Assembly: GCA_029855985.1 (NCBI GenBank)
Contig: JAGSHR010000215.1
Coordinates: 1-16,357 of the forward strand
DNA length: 16,357 nt
Origin: Candidatus Njordarchaeota archaeon
Lineage (GTDB): Archaea > Thermoproteota > JANJXX01 > Panguiarchaeales > Panguiarchaeaceae
Reading direction: 5' to 3'
The translations under genes and the position numbers were made by a program. Positions within the stretch are counted from its first letter, which is position 1. Every line of letters begins with the position of its first letter. Shown piece by piece: positions 1 through 6,597 of the stretch. The notes beneath the pieces are model-generated. The model saw only the letters and a program-made list of their open reading frames with translations, had not been told where the DNA came from and searched no databases.

Positions 1-145
1 AAGCCCACCCATTTGGGGATTCTTTGTACTAGTCATAATTTTTGGTTTAGCTTTTCTCGTCGTAGCCCCCATCCTCTACATCATCGACAGAAAACTCTCT
101 AAGACCCACAGGGCAAAACGTTCTAAACGCAAAAAATCAAGATAA
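1..145 (+). CDS. C-terminal fragment of a membrane-anchored protein (5' truncated)
   Basis: Only the last 47 codons are in the window, in the frame beginning at base 2 and ending with TAA at 143-145. The fragment starts SPPIWGFFVLVIIFG, continues as a hydrophobic stretch of about 25 residues (one transmembrane helix), and ends with a strongly basic tail (RKLSKTHRAKRSKRKKSR). A single C-terminal helix with a positive tail fits a protein whose main part is outside the cell and whose tail sits in the cytoplasm. This is a common layout for archaeal secreted binding proteins, peptidases or surface proteins, but the functional part lies upstream and is not visible. A T-rich stretch at about 166-176 could end its transcript. 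The frame and stop are clear; the family is unknown. Confidence 0.7.
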   Translation, partial: SPPIWGFFVLVIIFGLAFLVVAPILYIIDRKLSKTHRAKRSKRKKSR

Positions 146-221
146 TTCAAACAATCCCCTCTCATAATATTTTTCTACGAGGGGGAGCGCACTATTTCTT
201 TAAAATCTTTGTTTTAAAACT

Positions 222-344
222 ATGTGGGTTGATTGTTGGTATGTTGTTATTAGGACGGGTTATGTTCTGATTTTGGTGGTTGGGATTTTGTTTTTGGGGT
301 CGTTGAGTGGTGTAGTTTTATGGGGATTTATCATGTCGAGGTAA
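222..344 (+). CDS. possible 40-aa single-pass membrane microprotein
   Basis: An ATG-to-TAA ORF of 40 codons. The product starts MWVDCWYVVIRTG, then has a hydrophobic run of about 20 residues (YVLILVVGILFLGSLSGVVL) and ends WGFIMSR, so it would be a one-helix membrane peptide. No GGTG site precedes the ATG. An AT-rich TTTAAAA at 199-205 could be the TATA box of a leaderless transcript, though it is slightly close. The coding strand has only about five C in 123 bases, unlike every neighbouring gene, and a G/T-rich sequence lacks stops and encodes hydrophobic residues by composition alone. Another 34-codon ORF starts at the very next base (345-449). I do not recognise a family; it could equally be noncoding. 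Confidence 0.28.
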   Translation: MWVDCWYVVIRTGYVLILVVGILFLGSLSGVVLWGFIMSR

Positions 345-501
345 ATGAATTGCATTGTATATGATGGAAAAACTAGGGAATGGTCTTATTTATTTTTTAT
401 TTTATTTGGGCTCTTTAATGGAATAGTGCGTTCTTTCTATTTTTCCTAATTTTCCTGATTCTTTAAGCGACTTGCATAATTAATCGCAAGGTACCATAAA
501 A

Positions 502-527
502 AACCGAATCCTGATAAGGAATTGGTT
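502..527. repeat. imperfect hairpin (inverted repeat) upstream of the kinase gene
   Basis: The arms AACCGAATCCT (502-512) and AGGAATTGGTT (517-527) pair over 11 positions with one A-A mismatch and one G-U wobble around a GATA loop. It lies about 130 nt before the kinase start and upstream of the TATA-like segment at 552-560, so it is more likely the 3' end of an upstream transcript than part of the kinase leader. A T-rich run (AATTTTTATC) follows within 10 nt. Confidence 0.4.
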
Positions 528-551
528 ATTAAGCAATTTTTATCATGATAG

Positions 552-560
552 CTTTATACA
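552..560 (+). promoter_or_regulatory. TATA-like element, possible promoter of the Clp1/Grc3 kinase gene
   Basis: CTTTATACA lies in an AT-rich segment about 100 bp before the kinase ATG. With usual archaeal spacing it would start a transcript near 580-585 and leave a leader of roughly 70 nt carrying the GGTG site at 645-648. No conserved BRE is obvious. Confidence 0.25.
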
Positions 561-655
561 TAATTATAGAGTGTTATTTTAACGTCGGAAGAGTTTGATT
601 GATAAGGGAAAAAGATACGGTTCATTTTTAGGTATGAAAGGCATGGTGTGACAAG

Positions 656-1945
656 ATGATAGTTGAGATCAATAAGGATGCATCTCTATTCTTGGCAGGA
701 GAACTGACAGTTAGAATTTTAGAAGGAGAAGCCGAGATATTCGGTTACCCATACAAGGAGAATGATACAGTAATAATAGAGAAAAACCGATCGGCACCAA
801 TGATCCCAACAACCGATTCACTGAAAATTGAGGTAAAAGTTGATGAGGGAGGCTACATAACCTATCTCGAAGAGAGCTTGATCCCAGAGTCTTGGTACAA
901 TCTCGTTGAAGAGTTGATTGATTCTCCCAAAGGCACAAAGATAATGGTGATTGGAAGCGTAGATGTTGGAAAAACGGGCTTCATTACTTTTTTAGCCAAC
1001 AAGTTCTATGAGAGTGGAAAAAAAGTCGCTATAGTGGACGCTGATACTGGGCAAAGTAGCATCGGACCACCAACTATGATCGGGTTAGGAATCGTTGAGA
1101 AACCATTAGTCTACCTAACGAACGCTACGCTCATTGATGCTTACTTCGTGGGGTCAACAACTCCCGCAAATGTTTTTCAAAGATCCATAGTTGGCACATA
1201 CAAGATGGTCAAAAAAGCCGAAGACTTGGACGTTGATGTGATTATAATTGATACAACGGGTTGGGTTGGAGATAGGGGGAGGGAATTAAAGATATCAAAG
1301 ATTAACTTGGTGCAACCAGATTATCTCATACTAGTGGAAAGCGAATTCGGGGAACTCTTCCATATTGCAAAACCATTCATGTTTAGTGGAATTAAGATTA
1401 AGAATATTTCGCCTCCTCCAGCTCTGAGAGCCCGTTCAAGAGATATAAGAAGAGAAATTCGACAGGGAATATTCTCAGAGTACTTTGAGAACGGAGAAGT
1501 AAAGGAAGTACCTATATCAACTGTTAACCTTAGATATTGTTACCTTGGGACAGGTAAACCAATCGCAAAAGAAAAACTAGAGGAATTAGGAATACCCATT
1601 AATGGAGATTTGTATGTCGAGAAAAGTATTGATACAGTTGTTCTATATTTAGAGTACAAGGACACATTAGATCCAAACATTATCGAAGAAATTAAAACCA
1701 AACTTGAGGTTAACAACGCTTTAATAATAGATGAAGAGACAATAAATGGAATCGTAGTATCACTGAGAAACAAAGATGACGAGTTCTTAGGTTTAGGGAT
1801 ACTTAAAGGATTTAACCCCGAAAACAGAGCGCTTGAAGTATACACAAATGTAGATTCAAATGACATCAAAACAATTGAAGTTGGCCACATAAAAGCGAAT
1901 GAAGCAGGTGAAGAACAAGGGCACATACCACCATGGAGCATATAA
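656..1945 (+). CDS. Clp1/Grc3-family polynucleotide 5'-hydroxyl kinase
   Basis: Likely transfers the ATP gamma-phosphate to 5'-OH RNA (and perhaps DNA) ends, as archaeal relatives of eukaryotic Clp1, Grc3 and Nol9 do. It would act in the cytoplasm on ends left by tRNA-splicing and other endonucleases. The 429-aa protein has a beta-rich N-terminal region (about 1-90), then a P-loop kinase domain with Walker A GSVDVGKT at 100-107. The family motif DADTGQSSIGPP spans 128-139, the Walker B/TTGW-type segment IIIDTTGWV about 196-204, and an Arg-rich lid-like segment RARSRDIRREIR 258-269. A C-terminal beta domain follows from about 285. Length and motif order match the family. The ATG is supported by GGTG at 645-648, 7 nt upstream. 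The next gene begins 118 bp downstream with its own ribosome site. Kinase family is confident; the exact RNA substrate is not. Confidence 0.9.
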   Translation: MIVEINKDASLFLAGELTVRILEGEAEIFGYPYKENDTVIIEKNRSAPMIPTTDSLKIEVKVDEGGYITYLEESLIPESWYNLVEELIDSPKGTKIMVIGSVDVGKTGFITFLANKFYESGKKVAIVDADTGQSSIGPPTMIGLGIVEKPLVYLTNATLIDAYFVGSTTPANVFQRSIVGTYKMVKKAEDLDVDVIIIDTTGWVGDRGRELKISKINLVQPDYLILVESEFGELFHIAKPFMFSGIKIKNISPPPALRARSRDIRREIRQGIFSEYFENGEVKEVPISTVNLRYCYLGTGKPIAKEKLEELGIPINGDLYVEKSIDTVVLYLEYKDTLDPNIIEEIKTKLEVNNALIIDEETINGIVVSLRNKDDEFLGLGILKGFNPENRALEVYTNVDSNDIKTIEVGHIKANEAGEEQGHIPPWSI

Positions 1946-2063
1946 TCCTAAGCCAACAAATCTCTCTCAAACATCTCAAATGGAAATTATCAACACTTAT
2001 ATTGCCAATAGAATTAATGAAATAAATAGAAACCAAAAAACTTCAACAAAAATGGTGTAAAAA

Positions 2064-2750
2064 ATGAACGAAGACAAGGTTTACATTAGATCGTATCCAA
2101 AGGCATTATCACTGTTTCTCACAGCGATAGTTTCACTTATCTTCGCGGTAGTGGAGGGCCTAATAAACGTGGACCCCGTTGCGAAAGGTCTAGGATTCAT
2201 ATTCATGATAGTCTTCTTCTTTAACGTGTTAATAATCGCCTTTGACTTCTCTGAAGGAAAAACATATGGATTCATTGCTCTCATAATCATTGTATTACTC
2301 ATTTACATTATCCTAGCTCAATCAGGAATACTCCCAGCAAACATAGGAAGCGACTTCATTGGAGCCCTAGACATAAGGTTATCACCCCAAGCATACCTAG
2401 GAATATCCATAAGCATATTCTTCATGATGTTCCTAGCATGGCTAAACACAAGATTCAACTATTGGGTAGTAGAGAGCAACCAAATCACCAGAAAAACCGG
2501 ATTATTTGGAAAAATCGAAAGGTACTCTACAGCTGGCGTTAGATACCAAGTCGAAATCGACGACGTGTTCGAATACTTACTCTTCAAGGCAGGCAGCATA
2601 ATATTCTACTTCCCTACAAAGAAAACAGCTGAAAAAATCCCAATGGTACCAAACATCAGAAAAATTGAAACAAAACTAGCCAAACTACTAGGGAGAATAG
2701 AAATAGAAGACGAAGAAGAAACCGCGGAAATATCAGAAATGACTCAATAA
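2064..2750 (+). CDS. four-TM membrane protein with cytoplasmic bacterial-PH-like (bPH2/DUF304) domain
   Basis: A 228-aa protein. Four hydrophobic segments lie at about 14-34, 43-61, 67-89 and 110-129. A soluble C-terminal domain (about 132-209) begins YWVVESNQITRKTGLFG and continues with a Tyr/Val-rich strand, a GSIIFYF strand and a final helix (NIRKIETKLAKLL). This pattern resembles bacterial PH-like domains attached to membrane helices, where an aromatic strand is followed by an I-T-R-x-G turn. The end (211-228) is acidic. Such proteins are poorly characterised and no enzymatic motif is visible; a membrane-scaffold role is inference. GGTG at 2054-2057, 6 nt before the ATG, supports the start. 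The stop is 1 to 13 nt before the RNase J-type gene, so the two are almost certainly co-transcribed and translationally coupled. Confidence 0.72.
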   Translation: MNEDKVYIRSYPKALSLFLTAIVSLIFAVVEGLINVDPVAKGLGFIFMIVFFFNVLIIAFDFSEGKTYGFIALIIIVLLIYIILAQSGILPANIGSDFIGALDIRLSPQAYLGISISIFFMMFLAWLNTRFNYWVVESNQITRKTGLFGKIERYSTAGVRYQVEIDDVFEYLLFKAGSIIFYFPTKKTAEKIPMVPNIRKIETKLAKLLGRIEIEDEEETAEISEMTQ

Positions 2751-2754
2751 GGTG
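2751..2754 (+). promoter_or_regulatory. ribosome binding site that decides the start of the RNase J-type gene
   Basis: GGTG directly follows the TAA of the preceding gene. A GTG start at 2752 would sit inside this site, whereas an in-frame GTG at 2764 lies 9 nt after it. The other genes here place GGTG 5-7 nt before the start, so 2764 fits better although its spacer is slightly long. Confidence 0.55.
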
Positions 2755-2763
2755 CAAGCAAAC

Positions 2764-4125
2764 GTGGGAAAAGTAACTATAACACCATATGGTGGAGTAG
2801 AAGAGATAGGTGGAAACAAAATTCTAATCCAAAACAAAAAAACTAAACATTCTTTTTTTCTAGACTTCGGGAAAAGTTTCACGATAGCCAGAAAATATTA
2901 TGAATTTCCATTTTCTCTGCCATCTTCCATAAACGAACTTATAGAGATAGGCGCCGTTCCGAATATTCCAGAAATTTACACTAGAATCACAAGTTCGGTC
3001 GAAAACGAACCTGAAACAAACGTTAAAGCCATTTTCGTTTCTCATGCTCATCTAGACCATATCGGGCATATACCATTATTAAACAGGAGAATAGAGGTAC
3101 ACATGGGGGAATGCACAAAGAAGATTGTAGAGGGACTGCAAACCCTTGTAAGTAGAAAAACGTTTGAGAACAGTTGGGAAAACATAAAAATAAAAACGTT
3201 TGTCACTGGGAAAGAAATTGATTTGGATAACGGGAGTATCTCTGTAAAGCCTGTGCACGTTGATCACTCAATTCCCGGGGCATACGGGTACATAATACAC
3301 GTTGAAGGAAGGACAATTGCGTACACTGGAGACTTTAGATTGCATGGTGTAACATCAGATTTAACGTGGGATTTCTTAAGGAATTTGGAAAAAGAGGATA
3401 TTGATGTGTTAATAACAGAGGCTACCAGGATAGACATGTCCGATTACATGAGCGAAAAACAAGTTAAACTACTAGCTTCAAATGTTATTGAACGTTCAAA
3501 AAGCATGGTGATATTGGATTTTAGCAAAACAGACTATGATAGATTTAGAACCTTCCACGATATCGCCAGAGAACTTGACCGTTATTTGGTGATTCAACCA
3601 AAGATAGCTAAAGCGTTGGAGTCAATGAACGCTTGCACGCACCTAAGAAACAAAGTAAGTCTCTCGAAGAATGTTTTAATACTAGAAGAGGGCAAAAAAC
3701 GCTTATCAAAAGGAGAAAAAGAAATTATATCAAAATATCAAGACAGATTAATAACATTAGATGAGATAAGAAAGAACCCTGACGCATACATGCTAGTCTA
3801 CATGGTATACAGTGGTCAAGACATTAAGAAGATAAACCCACCCAAAGGTAGTATTTACATTCTAAGCTCAAGTGAGCCAGTAGACGAGGAAAGAGAAATA
3901 ACATTTGAGAAGGTGTTAAATTGGCTCGAAAAATACGGAGTAGCAATGTTTCACATTCATGCTTCCGGACACGCAACACCCCTAGATCTAAGAGACACAG
4001 TTGAAACCGCACAACCACGCCTCGTAATCCCGATACACACGTTAAGACCAAACCTCGTTAAGAACTTCATTAACGGTGAGAGAGAGTGGTTTTTACCAAA
4101 TATAGGCACACCCATTGAAGTATAA
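2764..4125 (+). CDS. RNase J-type metallo-beta-lactamase/beta-CASP nuclease
   Basis: Likely a zinc-dependent ribonuclease of RNA maturation or decay in the cytoplasm; archaeal RNase J is a 5'-3' exonuclease. I prefer the GTG at 2764 (453 aa); the longer GTG at 2752 gives 457 aa, and positions here use that numbering. The N-terminus VTITPYGGVEEIGGN is typical. Metal-site motifs are intact: HAHLDH (98-103), VDHSIPG (170-176), TGDFR (192-196) and the C-terminal IPIHT (427-431). The beta-CASP region carries acidic motif A (E223 in ITEAT) and motif C in HASGHA (403-408). The usual motif B His of RNase J (FASNIHR-like) aligns with Tyr262 in LDFSKTDYDR, suggesting a divergent subgroup. It is bicistronic with the PH-like membrane protein upstream. 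Fold and nuclease family are confident; polarity and substrate are not. Confidence 0.82.
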   Translation: MGKVTITPYGGVEEIGGNKILIQNKKTKHSFFLDFGKSFTIARKYYEFPFSLPSSINELIEIGAVPNIPEIYTRITSSVENEPETNVKAIFVSHAHLDHIGHIPLLNRRIEVHMGECTKKIVEGLQTLVSRKTFENSWENIKIKTFVTGKEIDLDNGSISVKPVHVDHSIPGAYGYIIHVEGRTIAYTGDFRLHGVTSDLTWDFLRNLEKEDIDVLITEATRIDMSDYMSEKQVKLLASNVIERSKSMVILDFSKTDYDRFRTFHDIARELDRYLVIQPKIAKALESMNACTHLRNKVSLSKNVLILEEGKKRLSKGEKEIISKYQDRLITLDEIRKNPDAYMLVYMVYSGQDIKKINPPKGSIYILSSSEPVDEEREITFEKVLNWLEKYGVAMFHIHASGHATPLDLRDTVETAQPRLVIPIHTLRPNLVKNFINGEREWFLPNIGTPIEV

Positions 4126-4148
4126 TTCTCAGATAACCTCGATAACCA

Positions 4149-4158
4149 TTATAAAATA
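4149..4158 (+). promoter_or_regulatory. TATA-box promoter of the YwgA/Panacea-like gene
   Basis: TTATAAAATA lies about 37 bp before the ATG at 4191. Usual archaeal TATA-to-start spacing puts transcription near 4180, right at the GGTG site (4180-4183), giving a very short leader. A transcript beginning here would be separate from the RNase J-type gene that ends at 4125. Confidence 0.5.
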
Positions 4159-4190
4159 ACTCCTCCTATTAATAGGTTTGGTGAACAAGA

Positions 4191-4709
4191 ATGGACATTG
4201 ATAAGACTGCTATTTTCTTGAAGTACCTAACGTCGAACCTCGGGTTAAACGAGTTAACAAGTTTTCAACTAGTTAAACTTGTATACCTATTCCAAGAAAT
4301 GGGGTTATTCCTTGGGTATAGGTTTGGTTGGTTCATTTACGATCCAGCAAACTTCACTGGCCCTTTCTCAATTGGCCCCTCGTCTTCTCAACTATTGTAT
4401 TATGAAGATGAAATTAGGGAAAAAATGGGTACATTAACAGAGGATATCAGTTTGAGTAGTAAAGAAAGAGAAATTTTAGACAAGGTGATTGGCATAATAA
4501 AAACAACTGAAGAGAAACTAAATCTTAACGAAGCGTACATTGATTATATTCTCGAGTTAATAACTTCGCTTCATTTCGCATTTCGTTATGTGGACATGCC
4601 TGGAGGCGAAGAAGATAGGATAAATAGGTTAAACGAGGTTAAACCTGAATTGAAGAAAGAGCACCTTGCATTAGTCTTGGGAATACTAAAGGAGTTCTCG
4701 TTAATCTAG
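4191..4709 (+). CDS. YwgA/Panacea-like all-helical protein of unknown function
   Basis: A 172-aa soluble, mostly helical protein. Residues 23-70 contain TSFQLVKLVYLFQEMG, then LGYRFGWFIY, then TGPFS and a Ser/Leu-rich segment. This order (K-L-VYLLQE, GY-F, -Y-GP-S) recalls the YwgA family and the wider SocA-like Panacea/DUF4065 group, some members of which act as antitoxins. The second half (85-172) is charged helices without recognisable motifs. No catalytic residues stand out. GGTG at 4180-4183, 7 nt before the ATG, supports the start. It lies alone between the RNase J-type gene (65 bp upstream) and the PhnP-like gene (110 bp downstream), each boundary carrying a TATA-like element. I see no toxin partner next to it, so an antitoxin role is not supported. 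The family call is tentative. Confidence 0.6.
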   Translation: MDIDKTAIFLKYLTSNLGLNELTSFQLVKLVYLFQEMGLFLGYRFGWFIYDPANFTGPFSIGPSSSQLLYYEDEIREKMGTLTEDISLSSKEREILDKVIGIIKTTEEKLNLNEAYIDYILELITSLHFAFRYVDMPGGEEDRINRLNEVKPELKKEHLALVLGILKEFSLI

Positions 4710-4747
4710 TGCTCAATTTTCAAACTTCTAGTTTCTGTTCGCAAAAC

Positions 4748-4757
4748 CCTTTAAAAA
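4748..4757 (+). promoter_or_regulatory. TATA-like element before the PhnP-like gene
   Basis: CCCTTTAAAAAATG around 4746-4759 is a good AT-rich TATA candidate. Transcription would begin near 4778-4785 and leave a leader of about 40 nt carrying GGTG at 4810-4813. It would drive the PhnP-like gene and the eight-TM gene behind it. Confidence 0.4.
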
Positions 4758-4809
4758 ATGTAAACTTTTCTTTTATTAAACCACGGTTACGTAGTCAATT
4801 AAGCTGAAC

Positions 4810-4813
4810 GGTG
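4810..4813 (+). promoter_or_regulatory. ribosome binding site that moves the PhnP-like start to TTG 4820
   Basis: The longest reading frame would open with GTG at 4811, but that GTG is part of the GGTG site itself. The in-frame TTG at 4820 lies 6 nt after GGTG, the same spacing seen at the other genes here, so the protein probably begins MYTLTNKFTFIGTGG. Confidence 0.6.
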
Positions 4814-4819
4814 TACCTC

Positions 4820-5650
4820 TTGTATACATTAACCAATAAATTCACCTTTATAGGAACGGGCGGTGAGGCGGGCATACCAATCCACGCATGTGACTGTGAC
4901 ATGTGTAGACAAGCAAGAGAAAACCAAAAGTACGTGAGAAGGCCTCCAACGAATATTCTTAGTTACAAGGGAAAAAACTACTTTATAGACATGGGTTTCC
5001 CAATAATATTAACAGATCTAAAGTTTAACCAGATACCTATTGACGGAATATTTTTGACTCATACTCACATAGCGCACACACAGGGATTGTTTTACCTAAA
5101 ATGGACAAGGCAACAAACACTCCCAGTTTACTTCGCAGAGGGCTCCGAGTTAGTAGATGGTTTTGATAAGTTACTTCTATCCCCTTCATTTCTCGGTCCC
5201 TTCAAAGAATTGAAACCCCTTAAAACCTATAAAATGGATGAAATTGAGGTTACCCCAGTTCCACTCAACCACACAGTAATGACAGTTGGTTACTATATAG
5301 AGGCTGACGATTTCAATTTGGCTTTCCTATCCGATACAAAGGGCTTACCCGAGCAAACAGAAAATTTCCTTAAAGGGAAAGAAATCGATATAGTGATAGT
5401 GGATGCCATGTATCCATCAAAGTGGGACATTAGGGATCACAACAACTTAGACGAAGCAATAAACTTACTGGAGAAACTTGACTTCTACAAGGCTTTCCTA
5501 ACACACATTTCACACATGTACGGCAGCAATGAAGCACTAAATCAACAAGTAGAAAAGAAATCAGCGACACTAAAGGGTGAAGTATTAATAGCATTCGACT
5601 ACATGTATGTGGAATTGAAATCTCCATTTAAAACGGGTTTCCTTTATTGA
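4820..5650 (+). CDS. PhnP-like metallo-beta-lactamase-fold protein with Asp-to-Ala change in HxHxDH
   Basis: PhnP of the C-P lyase pathway is a phosphodiesterase opening cyclic phosphates. This 276-aa protein (TTG start) matches it over its length. It has GTGGEAGIP (12-20), a Cys cluster CDCDMC (24, 26, 29) like PhnP's extra zinc site, and RRPPTN. Later come PLNHT (H151), FLSDTKGLPE (D172) and THISH (H229, H232). The key metal motif reads HTHIAH (81-86) instead of HxHxDH: Asp is Ala85, codon GCG. All other visible ligands remain, so it may bind one metal or have altered chemistry rather than being dead. TQGLFYLKW after the motif parallels PhnP's segment there. No other C-P lyase gene is present, so a phosphonate role is unsupported; an RNA or nucleotide cyclic-phosphate substrate is conceivable. 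The eight-TM gene follows after 33 nt, probably in the same operon. Confidence 0.82.
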   Translation: MYTLTNKFTFIGTGGEAGIPIHACDCDMCRQARENQKYVRRPPTNILSYKGKNYFIDMGFPIILTDLKFNQIPIDGIFLTHTHIAHTQGLFYLKWTRQQTLPVYFAEGSELVDGFDKLLLSPSFLGPFKELKPLKTYKMDEIEVTPVPLNHTVMTVGYYIEADDFNLAFLSDTKGLPEQTENFLKGKEIDIVIVDAMYPSKWDIRDHNNLDEAINLLEKLDFYKAFLTHISHMYGSNEALNQQVEKKSATLKGEVLIAFDYMYVELKSPFKTGFLY

Positions 5651-5683
5651 AAGCTCGTAGATAAGAATGGAAGTTGAGTAAAA

Positions 5684-6592
5684 ATGCTTATTACAAATGC
5701 TCTAGACAAAAACGTCAAGAAAGGCATATACGCAATAATATCTGGTGTGCTCCTATTACTTTTCGGTTCCAGGTATATAGCTGAAAGATACATCGACTTA
5801 ATAATTTCAGCGGTAGATTATGGAATACTTGATGTTGCAACAGCTAGATCCCTAGCTGGTATACTACCATTTTTAATAGTATTTTCAGCTATACTCGTCA
5901 TAGCAGGTGGATTAATCTACATAAAAAAGGGAAGAAAGTTCTATGCAGGACTCTTAATTGGTTTGGGGTCGGGAGCAAGCGTATTCAACCTAATCCTAAC
6001 ATCAATCTTAACTGGACCTCTAGTAAAACTGTACTTAATAAAAAATGAAGTAGTAAAAGTAATGTCGATAGGAACAAGTTATGCTTTGGTTCTATTAGCT
6101 CTCCTCTTTGCCTACATGGCCTTATTAAGTGATTTTTCCGGGTTCACTTTGGCATTTCTCTCGGGTTTCTTTATTAACATAAGTGGTTCAATGATAGAGT
6201 ACACTATCATAATGAGATTCTTGGGGCATGTTGGTGTCGTGAATAAAGGCAACATTTACGCTGTGGTTATCGGGTTCATAATAACATCTGGTCTTTTATT
6301 GTTTTTGACGGCTTTACTCTATGGGTATGAAAAATACACTATCGGCGTTATAGTGAGCATACTGAATTTCATCCTATATTTGCCTCTATACTTTCTAATG
6401 ATGAGCGCGGTCATGATCCCAATAAACATTATAAGAGTCATATTAGCCAGTATAGGGCTATTCTTCACAGTTATTACCATAATCTACGGGATGTTCAAGA
6501 TGGCTAAAAAGAAAACCGAAGAACTAATGGGAAAGACAAAAGGAACTATGAAAAAAATTACCAATAAACTCAAAAAACCATTTCTAAAATAA
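5684..6592 (+). CDS. unknown polytopic membrane protein (about eight TM helices, basic tail)
   Basis: A 302-aa protein dominated by hydrophobic segments at about 13-30, 60-80, 88-110, 128-148, 152-172, 190-212, 218-240 and 248-271. A Lys-rich tail (272-302, including KKKTEELMGKTKG) should face the cytoplasm. Small residues are frequent within the helices (GLGSGAS at 93-99, SGFFINISGS at 160-169). I see no transporter signature or catalytic motif and do not recognise the family. The ATG is chosen because the first helix follows at once; the ribosome site is weak (GTTGAG about 7 nt upstream). It starts 33 nt after the PhnP-like gene and is probably co-transcribed with it. Its stop is 5 bp from the stop of the convergent minus-strand gene. 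Confidence 0.7.
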   Translation: MLITNALDKNVKKGIYAIISGVLLLLFGSRYIAERYIDLIISAVDYGILDVATARSLAGILPFLIVFSAILVIAGGLIYIKKGRKFYAGLLIGLGSGASVFNLILTSILTGPLVKLYLIKNEVVKVMSIGTSYALVLLALLFAYMALLSDFSGFTLAFLSGFFINISGSMIEYTIIMRFLGHVGVVNKGNIYAVVIGFIITSGLLLFLTALLYGYEKYTIGVIVSILNFILYLPLYFLMMSAVMIPINIIRVILASIGLFFTVITIIYGMFKMAKKKTEELMGKTKGTMKKITNKLKKPFLK

Positions 6593-6597
6593 ATTTT

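Larger units (their letters stand above)
146..655. other. 510-bp stretch without a confirmed gene
   Basis: This is the longest stretch without a confident gene. It holds a T-rich run after the upstream stop (166-176), a very C-poor G/T-rich segment with a 40-codon ORF (222-344), a 34-codon ORF directly behind it (345-449), an imperfect 11-bp hairpin (502-527), an AT-rich TATA-like segment near 552-560 and the GGTG ribosome binding site of the next gene (645-648). No tRNA, C/D-box RNA or repeat array was recognised. Confidence 0.6.

Noticed and set aside
345..449. 34-codon ORF starting directly after the 40-codon ORF
   Set aside because: Too short, with no ribosome site and no recognisable sequence; mentioned with its neighbour but not called as a gene.
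1540..1941. 133-codon minus-strand ORF inside the Clp1/Grc3 gene
   Set aside because: It is the antisense frame of a strongly supported kinase gene, Ser-rich as such shadows are, with no ribosome site.
4191..4709. Antitoxin of a toxin-antitoxin pair
   Set aside because: The protein resembles the YwgA/Panacea group, but no small toxin-like gene lies beside it and both neighbours belong to other families.
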